In this document: positions 27,230 through 41,407 of the stretch, piece by piece
How positions within the stretch are numbered: position 1 is the stretch's first letter
Layout of the letters: each line of letters begins with the position of its first letter
DNA from: Azadirachta indica
Taxonomy: Eukaryota > Streptophyta > Magnoliopsida > Sapindales > Meliaceae
Length of the DNA: 64,000 nucleotides
Direction: 5' to 3'
Assembly: GCA_022749755.1 (NCBI GenBank)
Contig: CM040444.1
Span: 9,707,274-9,771,273 of the forward strand
The notes under the pieces: generated by a model
The model's database searches: none
The model's input: only the letters and a program-made list of their open reading frames with translations
What the model was told of the DNA's origin: nothing
Translations under genes and position numbers: made by a program

Positions 27230-29402
27230 TCCATTCAAGACCAGCTGCTCCTCTAGTTACTCACCATCCTATGTGGATCCTTAACGCACATTTTATTTTG
27301 AAATCGGTAAAGATAAAAAAGTACGATATTCGAGTCCAGAATTGTCAAACATGATACGGACTTGAAAAATGGTTTCGGTTCGAGACGGGCCGCACCTCTT
27401 GTTACTAACCATCCCGTGAAGATCCTTACGGCGCATTTTATTTTGAAATAAGAGAAGATGAAAAAGTACGATTTTCTGGGCCGGAATTGTCAAACGTGAA
27501 GCGGACTCGGAAAATGACTTCAATTCGAGACCCGTCACATGTCTTGTTACTCACTATCGCGTGAAGATCGTAACAGTATAATTTATTTCGAACGTGGAGA
27601 AGTTGAAAATGTAAGTTTATCAAGGCCGGAATTGCCAAACGTGATACGGACTTGAAAAACAATTTCGATTCAAGACCAGCTGCTCCTCTAGTTACTCACC
27701 ATCTTATGTGGATCCTTAACGCACATTTTATTTTGAAATCGGAAAAGATAAAAAAGTACGATATTCGAGTCCAGAATTGTCAAACATGATATGGACTGGA
27801 AAAATGGTTTCGGTTCGAGACGGGCCGCACCTCTTGTTACTAACCATCCCGTGAAGATCCTTACGGCGCATTTTATTTTGAAATAAGAGAAGATGAAAAA
27901 GTACGATTTTCGGGGCCGGAATTGTCAAACGTGAAGCGGACTCGGAAAATGACTTCAATTCGAGACCCGTCACATGTCTTGTTACTCACTATCGCGTGAA
28001 GATCGTAACAGTATAATTTATTTCGAACGTGGAGAAGTTGAAAATGTAAGTTTATCAAGGCCGGAATTGCCAAACGTGATACGGACTTGAAAAACAATTT
28101 CGATTCAAGACCAGCTGCTCCTCTAGTTACTCACCATCCTATGTGGATCCTTAACGCACGTTTTATTTTGAAATCGGAAAAGATAAAAAAGTACGATATT
28201 TGAGTCTAGAATTGTCAAACATGATACGGACTTGAAAAATGGTTTCAGTTCGAGACGGGCCGCACCTCTTGTTAGTAACCATCCTATGAAGATCCTTACA
28301 GCGCATTTTATTTTGAAATTGGAGAAGAAGAAAAAGTACGATTTTCGGGCCCGGAATTGTCAAACGTGAAGCGGACTCGAAAAATGATTTCAATTCGAGA
28401 CCGTCGCACGTCTTGTTACTCTCTATCGCGTGAAGATCGTAACAGTATAATTTATTTCGAACGTGAAGAAGTTGAAAATGTAAGTTTATCGAGGCCGGAA
28501 TTGCCAAACGTGATACGAACTTGAAAAACAATTTCGATTCAAGACCAGCTGCTCCTCTAGTTACTCACCATCCTATGTGGATTCTTACCGCACATTTTAT
28601 TTTGAAATCGGAAAAGATAAAAAAGTACGATATTCGAGTCCTGAATTGTCAAACAAGATACGGACTTGAAAAATGGTTTCAGTTCGAGACGGGCCGCACC
28701 TCTTGTGACTAACCATCCCGTGATGATCCTTACGGCGCATTTTATTTTGAAATCAGAGAAGATGTGAAAGTACGATTTTCGGGGCCGGAATTGTCAAATG
28801 TGAAGCGGACTCGGAAAATGACTTCAATTCGAGACCCGTCACACGTCTTGTTACTCATTATCGCGTGAAGATCGTAACAGTATAATTTATTTCGAACGTG
28901 GAGAAGTTGAAAATGTAAGTTTATCAAGGCCGGAATTGCCAAACGTGATACGGAATTGAAAAACAATTTGGATTCAAGACCAGCTGCTCCTCTAGTTACT
29001 CACCATCCTATGTGGATCCTTACCGCACATTTTACTTTGAAATCGGAAAAGATAAAAAAATACGATATTCGAGTCCAGAATTATCAAACATCATACGGAC
29101 TTGAAAAATGGTTTCGGTTCGAGACAGGCCGCACCTCTTGTTACTAACCATCCTATGAAGATCCTTACGGCGCATTTTATTTTGAAATCAGAGAAGATGA
29201 AAAAGTACGATTTTCGGCGCAGGAATTGTCAAACGTGAAGCTGACTCAGAAAATGACTTCAATTCGAGACCGTCGCCCGTCTTGTTACTCACTATCGAGT
29301 GAAGATCGTAACAGTATAATTTATTTCGAATGTGGATAAGCTGAAAATGTAAGTTTATCGAGGCCGGAATCGCCAATTGTGATACGGACATGAAAAACAA
29401 TT
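27230..29402 (+). repeat. 2,173-bp tandem duplication, first copy
   Basis: Five trimers directly followed by a nearly identical second copy. Every local variant recurs at exactly +2,173 bp. I found only about five base differences by eye, so the two copies are above 99.5% identical, the most recent large event visible in the array. Edges are approximate to within one monomer. Confidence 0.9.
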
Positions 29403-31575
29403 TCGATTCAAGACCAGCTGCTCCTCTAGTTACTCACCATCCTATGTGGATCCTTAACGCACATTTTATTTTGAAATCGGTAAAGATAAAAAAGTACGAT
29501 ATTCGAGTCCAGAATTGTCAAACATGATACGGACTTGAAAAATGGTTTCGGTTCGAGACGGGCCGCACCTCTTGTTACTAACCATCCCGTGAAGATCCTT
29601 ACGGCGCATTTTATTTTGAAATAAGAGAAGATGAAAAAGTACGATTTTCTGGGCCGGAATTGTCAAACGTGAAGCGGACTCGGAAAATGACTTCAATTCG
29701 AGACCCGTCACATGTCTTGTTACTCACTATCGCGTGAAGATCGTAACAGTATAATTTATTTCGAACGTGGAGAAGTTGAAAATGTAAGTTTATCAAGGCC
29801 GGAATTGCCAAACGTGATACGGACTTGAAAAACAATTTCGATTCAAGACCAGCTGCTCCTCTAGTTACTCACCATCTTATGTGGATCCTTAACGCACATT
29901 TTATTTTGAAATCGGAAAAGATAAAAAAGTACGATATTCGAGTCCAGAATTGTCAAACATGATATGGACTGGAAAAATGGTTTCGGTTCGAGACGGGCCG
30001 CACCTCTTGTTACTAACCATCCCGTGAAGATCCTTACGGCGCATTTTATTTTGAAATAAGAGAAGATGAAAAAGTACGATTTTCGGGGCCGGAATTGTCA
30101 AACGTGAAGCGGACTCGGAAAATGACTTCAATTCGAGACCCGTCACATGTCTTGTTACTCACTATCGCGTGAAGATCGTAACAGTATAATTTATTTCGAA
30201 CGTGGAGAAGTTGAAAATGTAAGTTTATCAAGGCCGGAATTGCCAAACGTGATACGGACTTGAAAAACAATTTCGATTCAAGACCAGCTGCTCCTCTAGT
30301 TACTCACCATCCTATGTGGATCCTTAACGCACGTTTTATTTTGAAATCGGAAAAGATAAGAAAGTACGATATTTGAGTCTAGAATTGTCAAACATGATAC
30401 GGACTTGAAAAATGGTTTCAGTTCGAGACGGGCCGCACCTCTTGTTAGTAACCATCCTATGAAGATCCTTACAGCGCATTTTATTTTGAAATTGGAGAAG
30501 AAGAAAAAGTACGATTTTCGGGCCCGGAATTGTCAAACGTGAAGCGGACTCGAAAAATGATTTCAATTCGAGACCGTCGCACGTCTTGTTACTCTCTATC
30601 GCGTGAAGATCGTAACAGTATAATTTATTTCGAACGTGAAGAAGTTGAAAATGTAAGTTTATCGAGGCCGGAATTGCCAAACGTGATACGAACTTGAAAA
30701 ACAATTTCGATTCAAGACCAGCTGCTCCTCTAGTTACTCACCATCCTATGTGGATTCTTACCGCACATTTTATTTTGAAATCGGAAAAGATAAAAAAGTA
30801 CGATATTCGAGTCCTGAATTGTCAAACAAGATACGGACTTGAAAAATGGTTTCAGTTCGAGACGGGCCGCACCTCTTGTGACTAACCATCCCGTGATGAT
30901 CCTTACGGCGCATTTTATTTTGAAATCAGAGAAGATGTGAAAGTACGATTTTCGGGGCCGGAATTGTCAAATGTGAAGCGGACTCGGAAAATGACTTCAA
31001 TTCGAGACCCGTCACACGTCTTGTTACTCATTATCGCGTGAAGATCGTAACAGTATAATTTATTTCGAACGTGGAGAAGTTGAAAATGTAAGTTTATCAA
31101 GGCCGGAATTGCCAAACGTGATACGGAATTGAAAAACAATTTGGATTCAAGACCAGCTGCTCCTCTAGTTACTCACCATCCTATGTGGATCCTTACCGCA
31201 CATTTTACTTTGAAATCGGAAAAGATAAAAAAATACGATATTCGAGTCCAGAATTATCAAACATCATACGGACTTGAAAAATGGTTTTGGTTCGAGACAG
31301 GCCGCACCTCTTGTTACTAACCATCCTATGAAGATCCTTACGGCGCATTTTATTTTGAAATCAGAGAAGATGAAAAAGTACGATTTTCGGCGCAGGAATT
31401 GTCAAACGTGAAGCTGACTCAGAAAATGACTTCAATTCGAGACCGTCGCACGTCTTGTTACTCACTATCGAGTGAAGATCGTAACAGTATAATTTATTTC
31501 GAATGTGGATAAGCTGAAAATGTAAGTTTATCGAGGCCGGAATCGCCAAACGTGATACGGACTTGAAAAACAATT
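29403..31575 (+). repeat. 2,173-bp tandem duplication, second copy
   Basis: Second copy of the unit at 27,230-29,402. Differences noticed include GATAAGAAAG near 30,357 for GATAAAAAAG, and GGTTTTGGTTCG near 31,284 for GGTTTCGGTTCG. It also repeats the private TTTGAGTCTAG and CGTTTTATTTTG variants of the first copy. Confidence 0.9.
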
Positions 31576-32519
31576 TCGATTCAAGACCAGCTGCTCCTCT
31601 AGTTACTCACCATCCTATGTGAATCCTTAACGCACATTTTATTTTGAAATCGGAAAAGATAAAAAAGTACGATATTTGAGTCCAGAATTGTCAAACATGA
31701 TACGGACTTGAAAAATGGTTTCGGTTCGAGACGGGCCGCACCTCTTGTTAGTAACCATCCTATGAAGATCCTTACAGCGCATTTTATTTTGAAATTGGAG
31801 AAGAAGAAAAAGTACAATTTTCGGGCCCGGAATTGTCAAACGTGAAGCGGACTCGAAAAATGATTTCAATTCGAGACCGTCGCACGTCTTCTTACTCACT
31901 ATCGCGTGAAGATCGTAACAGTATAATTTATTTCGAACGTGATGAAGTTGAAAATGTAAGTTTATCGAGGCCGGAATTGCCAAACGTGATACGAACTTGA
32001 AAAACAATTTCGATTCAAGACCAGCTGCTCCTCTAGTTACTCACCATCCTATGTGGATTCTTACCGCACATTTTATTTTGAAATCGGAAAAGATAAAAAA
32101 GTACGATATTCGAGTCCTGAATAGTCAAACCAGAGACGGACTTGAAAAATGGTTTCAGTTCGAGACGGGCCGCACCTCTTGTTACTAACCATCCCGTGAT
32201 GATCCTTACGGCGCATTTTATTTTGAAATTGGAGAAGAAGAAAAAGTACGATTTTCGGGCCCGGAATTGTCAAATGTGAAGCGGACTCGAAAAATGATTT
32301 CAATTCGAGACCGTCGCACGTCTTGTTACTAACTATCGCGTGAAGATCATAACAGTATAATTTATTTCGAACGTGGAGAAGTTGAAAATGTAAGTTTATC
32401 AAGGCCGGAATTGCCAAACGTGATACGGAATTGAAAAACAATTTGGATTCAAGACCAGCTGCTCCTCTAGTTACTCACCATCCTATGTGGATCCTTACCG
32501 CACATTTTACTTTGAAATC

Positions 32520-33505
32520 GGAAAAGATAAAAAAGTACGATATTCGAGTCCTGAATTGTCAAACAAGATACGAACTTGAAAAATGGTTTCGGTTTGAGAC
32601 GGGCCGCACCTCTTGTTACTAACCATCCCGTGATGATCCTTACGGCGAATTTTATTTTGAAATCAGAGAAGATGAAAAAGTACGATTTTCGGGGCCGGAA
32701 TTGTCAAATGTGAAGCGGACTCGGAAAATGACTTCAATTCGAGACTCGTCACACGTCTTGTTACTCACTATCGCGTGAAGATCGTAACAGTATAATTTAT
32801 TTTGAACGTGGAGAAGTTAAAAATGTAAGTTTATCGAGGCCGGAATTGCCAAACGTGATACGGAATTGAAAAACAATTTGGATTCAAGACCAGCTGCTCC
32901 TCTAGTTACTCACCATCCTATGTGGATCCTTACCGCACATTTTATTTTGAAATCGGAAAAGATAAAAAAAATACGATATTCGAGTCCAGAATTATCAAAC
33001 ATCATACGGACTTGAAAAATGGTTTCGGTTCGAGACAGGCCGCACCTCTTGTTACTAACCATCCTATGAAGATCCTTACGGTGCATTTTATTTTGAAATC
33101 AGAGAAGATGAAAAAGTACGATTTTCGGCGCAGGAATTGTCAAACAAGATACGGACTTGAAAAATGGTTTCAGTTCGAGACGGGCCGCACCTCTTGTTAC
33201 TAACCATCCCGTGATGATCCTTACGGCGCATTTTATTTTGAAATTGGAGAAGAAGAAAAAGTACGATTTTCGGGCCCGGAATTGTCAAACGTGAAGCGGA
33301 CTCGAAAAATGATTTCAATTCGAGACCGTCGCACGTCTTGTTACTCACTATCGCGTGAAGATCGTAACAGTATAATTTATTTCGAACGTGAAGAAGTTGA
33401 AAATGTAAGTTTATCGAGGCCGGAATTGCCAAACGTGATACGAACTTGAAAAACAATTTCGATTCAAGACCAGCTGCTCCTCTAGTTACTCACCATCCTA
33501 TGTGG
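32520..33505 (+). repeat. 3.6-kb-spaced duplicated segment with A-B/A-B-C tetramer, left copy
   Basis: This segment recurs at +3,621 bp. It holds a tetramer: the monomer at 33,011-33,155 begins as B (GGCGCAGGAATTG) but ends as A (CAAACAAGATACGGA) and is followed by another B, giving a unit of about 580 bp. The out-of-register junction is the product of exchange between non-equivalent monomers. Confidence 0.85.
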
Positions 33506-36141
33506 ATTCTTACCGCACATTTTATTTTGAAATCGGAAAAGATAAAAAAGTACGATATTCGAGTCCTGAATTGTCAAACAAGATACGGACTTGAAAAATG
33601 GTTTCAGTTCGAGACGGGCCGCACCTCTTGTGACTAACCATCCCGTGATGATCCTTACGGCGCATTTTATTTTGAAATCAGAGAAGATGTGAAAGTACGA
33701 TTTTCGGGGCCGGAATTGTCAAATGTGAAGCGGACTCGGAAAATGACTTCAATTCGAGACCCGTCACACGTCTTGTTACTCATTATCGCGTGAAGATCGT
33801 AACAGTATAATTTATTTTGAACGTGGAGAAGTTGAAAATGTAAGTTTATCAAGGCCGGAATTGCCAAAAACGTGATACGGAATTGAAAAACAATTTGGAT
33901 TCAAGACCAGCTGCTCCTCTAGTTACTCACCATCCTATGTGGATCCTTACCGCACATTTTATTTTGAAATCGGAAAAGATAAAAAAATACGATATTCGAG
34001 TCCAGAATTATCAAACATCATACGGACTTGAAAAATGGTTTCGGTTCGAGACAGGCCGCACCTCTTGTTACTAACCATCCTATGAAGATCCTTACGGCGC
34101 ATTTTATTTTGAAATCAGAGAAGATGAAAAAGTACGATTTTCGGCGCAGGAATTGTCAAACGTGAAGCTGACTCAGAAAATGACTTCAATTCGAGACCGT
34201 CGCACGTCTTGTTACTCACTATCGAGTGAAGATCGTAACAGTATAATTTATTTCGAATGTGGATAAGCTGAAAATGTAAGTTTATCGAGGCCGGAATCGC
34301 CAAACGTGATACGGACTTGAAAAACAATTTCGATTCAAGACCAGCTGCTCCTCTAGTTACTCACCATCCTATGTGAATCCTTAACGCACATTTTATTTTG
34401 AAATCGGAAAAGATAAAAAAGTACGATATTTGAGTCCAGAATTGTCAAACATGATACGGACTTGAAAAATGGTTTCGGTTCGAGACGGGCCGCACCTCTT
34501 GTTAGTAACCATCCTATGAAGATCCTTACAGCGCATTTTATTTTGAAATTGGAGAAGAAGAAAAAGTACAATTTTCGGGCCCGGAATTGTCAAACGTGAA
34601 GCTGACTCAGAAAATGACTTCAATTCGAGACCGTCGCACGTCTTCTTACTCACTATCGCGTGAAGATCGTAACAGTATAATTTATTTCGAACGTGAAGAA
34701 GTTGAAAATGTAAGTTTATCAAGGCCGGAATTGCCAAACGTGATACGGAATTGAAAAACAATTTGGATTCAAGACCAGCTGCTCCTCTAGTTACTCACCA
34801 TCCTATGTGGATCCTTACCGCACATTTTACTTTGAAATCGGAAAAAATAAAAAAATACGATATTCGAGTCCAGAATTATCAAACATCATACGGACTTGAA
34901 AAATGGTTTCGGTTCGAGACAGGCCGCACCTCTTGTTACTAACCATCCTATGAAGATCCTTACGGCGCATTTTATTTTGAAATCAGAGAAGATGAAAAAG
35001 TACGATTTTCGGCGCAGGAATTGTCAAACGTGAAGCTGACTCAGAAAATGACTTCAATTCGAGACCGTCGCACGTCTTGTTACTCACTATCGCGTGAAGA
35101 TCGTAACAGTATAATTTATTTCGAACGTGGAGAAGTTGAAAATGTAAGTTTATCAAGGCCGGAATTGCCAAACGTGATACGGAATTGAAAAACAATTTGG
35201 ATTCAAGACCAGCTGCTCCTCTAGTTACTCACCATCCTATGTGGATCCTTACCGCACATTTTACTTTGAAATCGGAAAAGATAAAAAAATACGATGTTCG
35301 AGTCCAGAATTATCAAACATCATACGGACTTGAAAAATGGTTTCGGTTCGAGACAGGCCGCACCTCTTGTTACTAACCATCCTATGAAGATCCTTACGGC
35401 GCATTTTATTTTGAAATCAGAGAAGATGAAAAAGTACGATTTTCGGCGCAGGAATTGTCAAACGTGAAGCTGACTCAGAAAATGACTTCAATTCGAGACC
35501 GTCGCACGTCTTGTTACTCACTGTCGCGTGAAGATCGTAACAGTATAATTTATTTCGAACGTGGAGAAGTTGAAAATGTAAGTTTATCAAGGCCGGAATC
35601 GCCAAACGTGATACGGACTTGAAAAACAATTTCGATTCAAGACTAGCTGCTCCTCTAGTTACTCACCATCCTATTGGGATCCTTACCGCACATTTTATTT
35701 TGAAATCGGAAAAGATAAGAAAGTACGATATTCGAGTCCAGAATTGTCAAACAGGATACGGACTTGAAAAATGGTTTCGGTTTGAAACGGGTCGCACCTC
35801 TTGTTACTAACCATCCCATGAAGATCCTTACGGCGCATTTTATTTTGAAATCAGAGAAAATGAAAAAGTACAATTTTCGGGGCCGGAATTGTCAAACGTG
35901 AAGCGGATCGGAAAATGACTTCAATTCGAGACCCGTCACATGTCTTGTTACTCACTATCTCGTGAAGATCGTAACAGTATAATTTATTTCGAACGTGGAG
36001 AAGTTGAAAATGTAAGTTTATCGAGGCCGGAATTGCCAAACGTGATACGAACTTGAAAAACAATTTCGATTCAAGACCAGCTGCTCCTCTAGTTACTCAC
36101 CATCCTATGTGGATCCTTACCGCACATTTTATTTTGAAATC

Positions 36142-37127
36142 GGAAAAGATAAAAAAGTACGATATTCGAGTCCTGAATTGTCAAACAAGATACGAACTTG
36201 AAAAATGGTTTCGGTTTGAGACGGGCCGCACCTCTTGTTACTAACCATCCCGTGATGATCCTTACGGCGAATTTTATTTTGAAATCAGAGAAGATGAAAA
36301 AGTACGATTTTCGGGGCCGGAATTGTCAAATGTGAAGCGGACTCGGAAAATGACTTCAATTCGAGACTCGTCACACGTCTTGTTACTCACTATCGCGTGA
36401 AGATCGTAACAGTATAATTTATTTTGAACGTGGAGAAGTTAAAAATGTAAGTTTATCGAGGCCGGAATTGCCAAACGTGATACGGAATTGAAAAACAATT
36501 TGGATTCAAGACCAGCTGCTCCTCTAGTTACTCACCATCCTATGTGGATCCTTACCGCACATTTTATTTTGAAATCGGAAAAGATAAAAAAATACGATAT
36601 TCGAGTCCAGAATTATCAAACATCATACGGACTTGAAAAATGGTTTCGGTTCGAGACAGGCCGCACCTCTTGTTACTAACCATCCTATGAAGATCCTTAC
36701 GGTGCATTTTATTTTGAAATCAGAGAAGTTGAAAAAGTACGATTTTCGGCGCAGGAATTGTCAAACAAGATACGGACTTGAAAAATGGTTTCAGTTCGAG
36801 ACGGGCCGCACCTCTTGTTACTAACCATCCCGTGATGATCCTTACGGCGCATTTTATTTTGAAATTGGAGAAGAAGAAAAAGTACGATTTTCGGGCCCGG
36901 AATTGTCAAACGTGAAGCGGACTCGAAAAATGATTTCAATTCGAGACCGTCGCACGTCTTGTTACTCACTATCGCGTGAAGATCGTAACAGTATAATTTA
37001 TTTCGAACGTGAAGAAGTTGAAAATGTAAGTTTATCGAGGCCGGAATTGCCAAACGTGATACGAACTTGAAAAACAATTTCGATTCAAGACCAGCTGCTC
37101 CTCTAGTTACTCACCATCCTATGTGGA
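36142..37127 (+). repeat. 3.6-kb-spaced duplicated segment with A-B/A-B-C tetramer, right copy
   Basis: Right partner of 32,520-33,505, with the same chimeric B/A monomer at 36,632-36,776. Because the junction is identical, the tetramer arose once and was then copied with its neighbours. Confidence 0.85.
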
Positions 37128-38109
37128 TCCTTACAGCACATTTTATTTTGAAATCGGAAAAGATAAAAAAATACGATATTCGAGTCCAGAATTATCAAAC
37201 ATCATACGGACTTGAAAAATGGTTTCAGTTCGAGACGGGCCGCACCTCTTGTTACTAACCATCCTATGAAGATCCTTACGGCGCATTTTATTTTGAAATC
37301 AGAGAAGATGAAGAAGTACGATTTTCGGCGCAGGAATTGTCAAACGTGAAGCTGACTCAGAAAATGACTTCAATTCGAGACCGTCGCACGTCTTGTTACT
37401 CACTATCGAGTGAAGATCGTAACAGTATAATTTATTTCGAATGTGGATAAGCTGAAAATGTAAGTTTATAGAGGCCGGAATCGCCAAACGTGATACGGAC
37501 TTGAAAAACAATTTCGATTCAAGACCAGCTGCTCCTCTAGTTACTCACCATCCTATGTGGATCCTTAACGCACATTTTATTTTGAAATCGGAAAAGATAA
37601 AAAAGTACGATATTTGAGTCCAGAATTGTCAAACATGATACGGACTTGAAAAATGGTTTCGGTTCGAGACGGGCCGCACCTCTTGTTAGTAACCATCCTA
37701 TGAAGATCCTTACAGCGCATTTTATTTTGAAATTGGAGAGGAGGAAAAAGTACGATTTTCGGGCCCGGAATTGTCAAACGTGAAGCGGACTCGAAAAATG
37801 ATTTCAATTCGAGACCGTCGCACGTCTTGTTACTCACTATCGCGTGAAGATCGTAACAGTATAATTTATTTCGAACGTGAAGAAGTTGAAAATGTAAGTT
37901 TATCGAGGCCGGAATTGCCAAACGTGATACGGACTAGAAAAACAATTTCGATTCAAGACCAGCTGCTCCTCTAGTTACTCACCATCCTATTGGGATCCTT
38001 ACCGCACATTTTATTTTGAAATCGGAAAAGATAAAAAAATACGATATTCGAGTCCAGAATTATCAAACATCATACGGACTTGAAAAATGGTTTCGGTTCG
38101 AGACAGGCC

Positions 38110-40000
38110 GCACCTCTTGTTACTAACCATCCCATGAAGATCCTTACGGCGCATTTTATTTTGAAATCAGAAAAGATGAAAAAGTACGATTTTCGGGGCC
38201 GGAATTGTCAAACGTGAAGCGGACTCGAAAAATGATTTCAATTCGAGACCGTCGCACGTCTTGTTACTTACTATCGCGTGAAGATCGGAACAGTATAATT
38301 TTTTTCGAACGTGGAGAAGTTGAAAATGTAAGTTTATCGAGGCCGGAATTGCCAAACGTGATACGGACTTGAAAAACAATATCGATTCAAGACCAGCTGC
38401 TCCTCTAGTTACTCCCCATCCTATGTGAATCCTTAAAGCACATTTTATTTTGAAATCGGAAAAGATAAAAAAGTACGATATTCGAGTTCAGAATTGTCAA
38501 AATGATACGGACTTGAAAAATGGTTTCGGTTCGAGACGGGCCGCACCTCTTGTTACTAACCATCCCATGACGATCCTTACGGCGCATTTTATTTTGAAAT
38601 CAGAGAAGATGAAAAAGTACGATTCTCGGGGTAAATATTGTGAAACGTGAAGCGGACTCGAAAAATGACTTCAGTTCGAGACCGTCGCACATCTTGTTAC
38701 TCACTATCGCTTGAAGATCGTAACGGTAGAATTTATTTCGAATGTGGAGAAGTTGAAAATGTATGTTTATCGAGGCCGGAATTGCCAAATGTGATACGGA
38801 CTAGAAAAACAATTTCGATTCAAGACCAGCTGCTCCTCTAGTTACTCACCATCCTATGTGGATCCTTACCGCACATTTTATTTTGAAATCTGAAAAGATA
38901 AAAAAGTACGATATTTGAGTCCAGAATTGTCAAACATGATACGTACTTGAGAAATGGTTTCGGTTGGAGACGCGCCGCACCTCTTGTCACTAACCATCCC
39001 ATGAAGATCCTTACGGCGCATTTTATTTTGAAATCAGAGAAGATGAAAAAGTACGATTCTCGGGGTAAAAATTGTCAAACGTGAAGCGGACTCGAAAAAT
39101 GACTTCAATTCGAAACCGTCGCACTTCTTGTTACTCACTATCGGTTGAAGATCGTAACAGTATAATTTATTTCGAATGTGGAGAAGTTGAGAATGTAAGT
39201 TTATCGAGGCCGGAATTGCCAAATGTGATACGGACTAGAAAAACAATTTCGATTCAACACCAGCTGCTCCTCTAGTTACTCACCATCTTATGTGGATCCT
39301 TACCGCACATTTTATTTTGAAATCGGAAAAGATAAAAAAGTACGATATTCGAGTCCAGAATTGTCAAACATGATACGGACTTGAAAAATGGTTTCGGTTT
39401 GAGACGGGCCGCACCTCTTGTTACTAACCATCCCATGAAGATCCTTACGGCGCATTTTATTTTGAAATCAGAGAAGATGAAAAAGTACAATTTTCGGGGC
39501 CGGAATTGTCAAACGTGAAGCGGAGTCGGAAAATGACTTCAATTCGAGACCCGTCACATGTCTTGTTACTCACTATCTCGTGAAGATCGTAACAGTATAA
39601 TTTATTTCGAACGTGGAGAAGTTGAAAATGTAAGTTTATCGAGGCCGGAATTGCCAAACGTGATACGAACTTCAAAAACAATTTCGATTCAAGACCAGCT
39701 GCTCCTCTAGTTACTCACCATCCTATGTGGATCCTTACCGCACATTTTATTTTGAAATCGGAATAGATAAAAAAGTACGATATTCGAGTCCTGAATTGTC
39801 AAACAAGATACGGACTTGAAAAATGGTTTCGGTTTGAGACGGGCCGCACCTCTTGTTACTAACCATCCCGTGATGATCCTTACGGCGAATTTTATTTTGA
39901 AATCAGAGAAGACGAAAAAGTACGATTTTCGAGGCCGGAATTGTCAAATGTGAAGCGGACTTGGAAAATGACTTCAATTCGAGACCCGTCACACGTCTTG
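38110..40000 (+). repeat. Long-range duplicated block, right copy
   Basis: Partner of the block at 18,270-20,160, offset 19,840-19,841 bp through most of its length. Few differences are visible, for example GTAAATATTG for GTAAAAATTG and GGTTGAAGATCG for GCTTGAAGATCG. The left edge falls inside a B monomer near 38,120 and the right edge inside a C monomer near 40,000. Confidence 0.88.
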
Positions 40001-40683
40001 TTACTCACTATCGAGTGAAGATCGTAACAGTATAATTTATTTCGAATGTGGATTAGCTGAAAATGTAAGTTTATCGAGGCCGGAATCGCCAAACGTGATA
40101 CGGACTTGAAAAACAATTTCGATTCAAGACCAGCTGCTCCTCTAGTTACTCACCATCCTATGTGGATCCTTAACGCACATTTTATTTTGAAATCGGTAAA
40201 GATAAAAAAGTACGATATTCGAGTCCTGAATTGTCAAACATGATAGGGACTTGAAAAATGGTTTCGGTTCGAGACGGGCCGCACCTCTTGTTACTAACCA
40301 TCCCGTGAAGATCCTTACTGTACATTTTATTTTGAAATCAGAGAAGAAAAATAAGTACGATTTTCGGGGCCGGAATTGTCAAACGTGAAGCGGACTCGAA
40401 AAATGACTTCAATTCGAGACCCTCGCATGTCTTGTTACTCACTATCGCGTGAAGATCGTAACAGTATAATTTATTTCGAACGTTGAGAAGTTGAAAATGT
40501 AAGTTTATCGAGGCCGGAATTGCCAAACGTGATACAAACTTGAAAAACAATTTTGATTCAAGACCAGCTGCTCCTCTAGTTACTCACCATCCTATTTGGA
40601 TCTTTACCGCACATTTTATTTTGAAATCGGAAAAGAAAAAAAAGTACGATATTCGAGTCCAGAATTGTCAAACATGATACGGA

Positions 40684-40828
40684 CTTGAAAAATGGTTTCG
40701 GTTCGAGACGGGCCGCACCTCTTGTTACTAACCATCCCATGACGATCCTTACGGCGCATTTTATTTTGAAATCAGAGAAGATGAAAAAGTTCGATTTTCG
40801 GGGCCGGAATTGCCAAACGTTATACGGA
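40684..40828 (+). repeat. Chimeric B/C monomer at the array edge
   Basis: Starts as type B but ends with the C-type GGAATTGCCAAACG followed directly by A, again replacing a trimer with a dimer. The crossover lies in the GGCCGGAATTG block shared by all monomers, a different position from the junction at 5.86 kb, so it was an independent event. Confidence 0.82.
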
Positions 40829-41262
40829 CTTGAAAAACAATTTCGATTCAAGACCAGCTGCTCCTCTAGTTACTCACCATCCTATGTGGATCCTTATCGC
40901 ACATTTTATTTTGAAATCGGAAAAGATAAAAAAGTATGATATTCGAGTCCAGAATTGTCAAACATGATACGGACTTGAAAAATGGTTTCGGTTCGAGACG
41001 GGCCGCACCTCTTGTTACTAACCATCCCATGAAGATCCTTACGGCGCATTTTATTTTGAAATCAGAGAAGAAAAATAAGTACGATTTTCGGGGCCGGAAT
41101 TGTCAAACGTGAAGTGGACTCGAAAAATGACTTCAATTCGAGACCGTCGCAGGTCTTGTTACTCACTATCGTCTGAAGATCGTAACAGTATAATTTATTT
41201 CGAACGTGGAGAAGTGGAAAATGTAAGTTTATCGAGGCCGGAATTGCCAAAAGTGATACGGA

Positions 41263-41407
41263 CTTGAAAAACAATTTCGATTCAAGACCAGCTGCTCCTC
41301 TAGTTACTCACCATCCTATGTGGATCCTTATCGCACATTTTATTTTGAAATCGGAAAAGATAAAAAAGTATGATATTCGAGTCCAGAATTGTCAAACATG
41401 ATACGGA
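41263..41407 (+). repeat. Representative satellite monomer type A (145 bp)
   Basis: One unit of monomer A, starting at CTTGAAAAACAATTTCG. It carries CCAGCTGCTCCTCTAG, then TGTGGATCCTTA with a BamHI site, then the CATTTTATTTTGAAATCGGA block, and ends in CATGATACGGA. In most of the core the BamHI hexamer occurs in A only, so it is a once-per-trimer landmark. Local variants change the base after CCTTA: CCTTAACGCAC is common in the first 17 kb, CCTTACCGCAC further right, and CCTTATCGCAC at 40.9-41.8 kb. Confidence 0.95.
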
